From: Neocallimastix lanati (nom. inval.)
Taxonomy: Eukaryota; Neocallimastigomycota; Neocallimastigomycetes; Neocallimastigales; Neocallimastigaceae
Length of the DNA: 62,500 bases
Direction: 5' to 3'
Assembly: GCA_016946835.1 (NCBI GenBank)
Contig: JACVTC010000006.1
Span: 2,155,001-2,217,500 of the forward strand
Both the position numbers and the translations under genes were made by a program. Of the stretch, positions 61,397 to 62,500 are shown one piece after another. The notes under the pieces were generated by a model. That model was not told where the DNA came from and ran no database searches. It worked only from the letters and a program-made list of their open reading frames with translations. The first letter of the stretch is position 1, and the number at the start of each line of letters is the position of its first letter.

Positions 61397-62500
61397 GATT
61401 ATTGACTTAAAATTTAGTATTTCTGGTGATCAAATATTAGTTGCAACAAATGGCTCCATGCCAAGATTATATGATCGTGATGGTATATTAATGTAAGTAA
61501 TGATTTTGATCTTTTTTTAAATATAATATATATATATATATATATATATTATTGATATTATTATTTTTCATAATAACCTAATAATTTTTATTTTTATTTT
61601 TTTTTATTTTTATTATTATTATTATTATTTTTTTTTTTTTTTTTCATTTATTTATATTATATATAAATAACTTTTATATTATATTTAATAAAATAATAGA
61701 GAAGAATTTATAAAAGGTGATCCTTATTTACATGATATGCGTAAAACAAAGTATACATATAAATACATATGATAAAATAATTAATATAAATATTTTTCTA
61801 TTATTATAATATTATATATTAGTTTATTAATTGTTAAAATTTTTTATTATATCTTTAAATATCATGTATATAAAAAAAAAAAGGGGTCATATTCAAGCAT
61901 TATCAAGTTGTATGTGGCATCCATATGATAAACAACTATTTTTGACATCAGCTGCTGATAGTACTGTTCGGTAAAAATTTTAATAAAATTCTGTCACTTT
62001 TTTTTTTTTTTTTATCCTGTTTAAATAATTAATAAACTAATAAATAAATATATATATATATTATCATAAATAATAATTATCCTAAAAATTGTAAATAATT
62101 AATTAGTATATGGGATGTCAATCAAAAACGTTCACATAAAGATATTATTGTTGTTAAATCTAAAAATAGAGGAACGAAAACTAGAATTACATCTGCAGTT
62201 TTTAATATTACAGCTACTAATATTGCTGTTGGAGCTCAAGATGGTATTATAAGAATATATGAACCAAGAAATACCTCAATACCATCTATTGTAAGTTTGT
62301 TAATTTAACTAACTTTTAAATTTTTGAATTAAATATATTTTATATCACATTATACTAATAATTAATCATAATTAATAATTAATAAATAATTGACATTAAA
62401 TAATAATAATAATTTATATATATATATATATAAATATTTATTTATTTAATATTTATTTATTTATTTATTTAAATGTTATCAATTTAGGCTATTGAGGACG
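59067..62500 (+). CDS. WDR70: WDR70-like WD40 protein, 5' part (partial)
   Basis: Nine exons join in phase: 59067-59128, 60266-60404, 60626-60844, 61023-61166, 61398-61492, 61700-61750, 61884-61970, 62107-62290, and 62488 to the window edge. The N-terminus has AMFPTNFG, a Lys/Glu-rich stretch and an Asp/Asn/Ser acidic tract (about residues 85-118). WD repeats follow, starting at VKLEGHTKMVSALSLDPSG with a YDNYVKLWDF ending. Family-specific WDR70/gastrulation-defective features are KLWDFNGMD, SLKSFRTFEP, LYDRDGILIEEFIKGDPYLHD, KTKGHI and STVRIWDV. WDR70 homologs are nuclear beta-propeller proteins linked to histone H2B ubiquitylation and DNA-break processing in yeast and animals. The first intron (1.1 kb) is the least certain part; the ATG at 59,067 is chosen because its exon ends in a phase that joins cleanly. 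Introns contain AAT and T runs. Confidence 0.93.
61275..61395. repeat. (AAT)n array in WDR70 intron 4
   Basis: About 40 AAT units with two one-base slips, ending two bases before the AG acceptor at 61,396-61,397. It is intronic by the exon model. Confidence 0.9.

Overview
The window is eukaryotic nuclear DNA of extreme A+T content. Poly-A/T runs, AAT arrays, TAAAA arrays and heptamer arrays make up most of it. Genes have many short introns with GT...AG ends (GTAAGT and GTATAT donors are common) and use TAA stops. The AT bias, the intron-dense genes, the Ty1/copia and MULE elements, and a pair of class C receptor genes with bacterial-type solute-binding ectodomains all fit an anaerobic gut fungus (Neocallimastigomycota). 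That is an inference; a dictyostelid is the main alternative but less likely given about 20 introns per gene. No rRNA, convincing tRNA or CRISPR array was seen.

Layout. 1-27,490: no supportable gene, only AT-rich low-complexity DNA with microsatellites and minisatellites. 27,493-30,509: a decayed, 5'-truncated Ty1/copia retrotransposon on the + strand (integrase end, RT, RNase H, candidate 3' LTR). 30,870-38,045 and 42,559-48,967: two head-to-tail minus-strand paralogs. I could assemble each from 21 exons with intron positions and phases matching throughout, predicting 971 and 965 residues. Each encodes a signal peptide, a family-1-type sugar/solute-binding domain, an unrecognised Cys-containing extracellular region and a GABA-B-like (class C, 7tm_3) seven-helix domain. 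Fragments of a third copy (39,091-40,158) and a tRNA-derived SINE (41,133-41,570) lie between them.

50,056-58,929 is a transposon district. It holds a GC-rich unidentified block, a MULE with about 180-bp terminal inverted repeats whose right end is duplicated, a frameshifted FLYWCH/MULE transposase, a 3-kb TAAAA-type satellite inside the element, and a second small element carrying only a FLYWCH segment between 21-bp inverted repeats. 59,067-62,500: the 5' part of a WDR70-type WD40 gene on the + strand, running off the window.

Functionally, the receptor pair is the main content. The proteins would sit in the plasma membrane, bind a small solute (probably a sugar or oligosaccharide) outside and signal through a GABA-B-like helical bundle. 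The other coding content is transposon debris plus one conserved nuclear WD-repeat gene.
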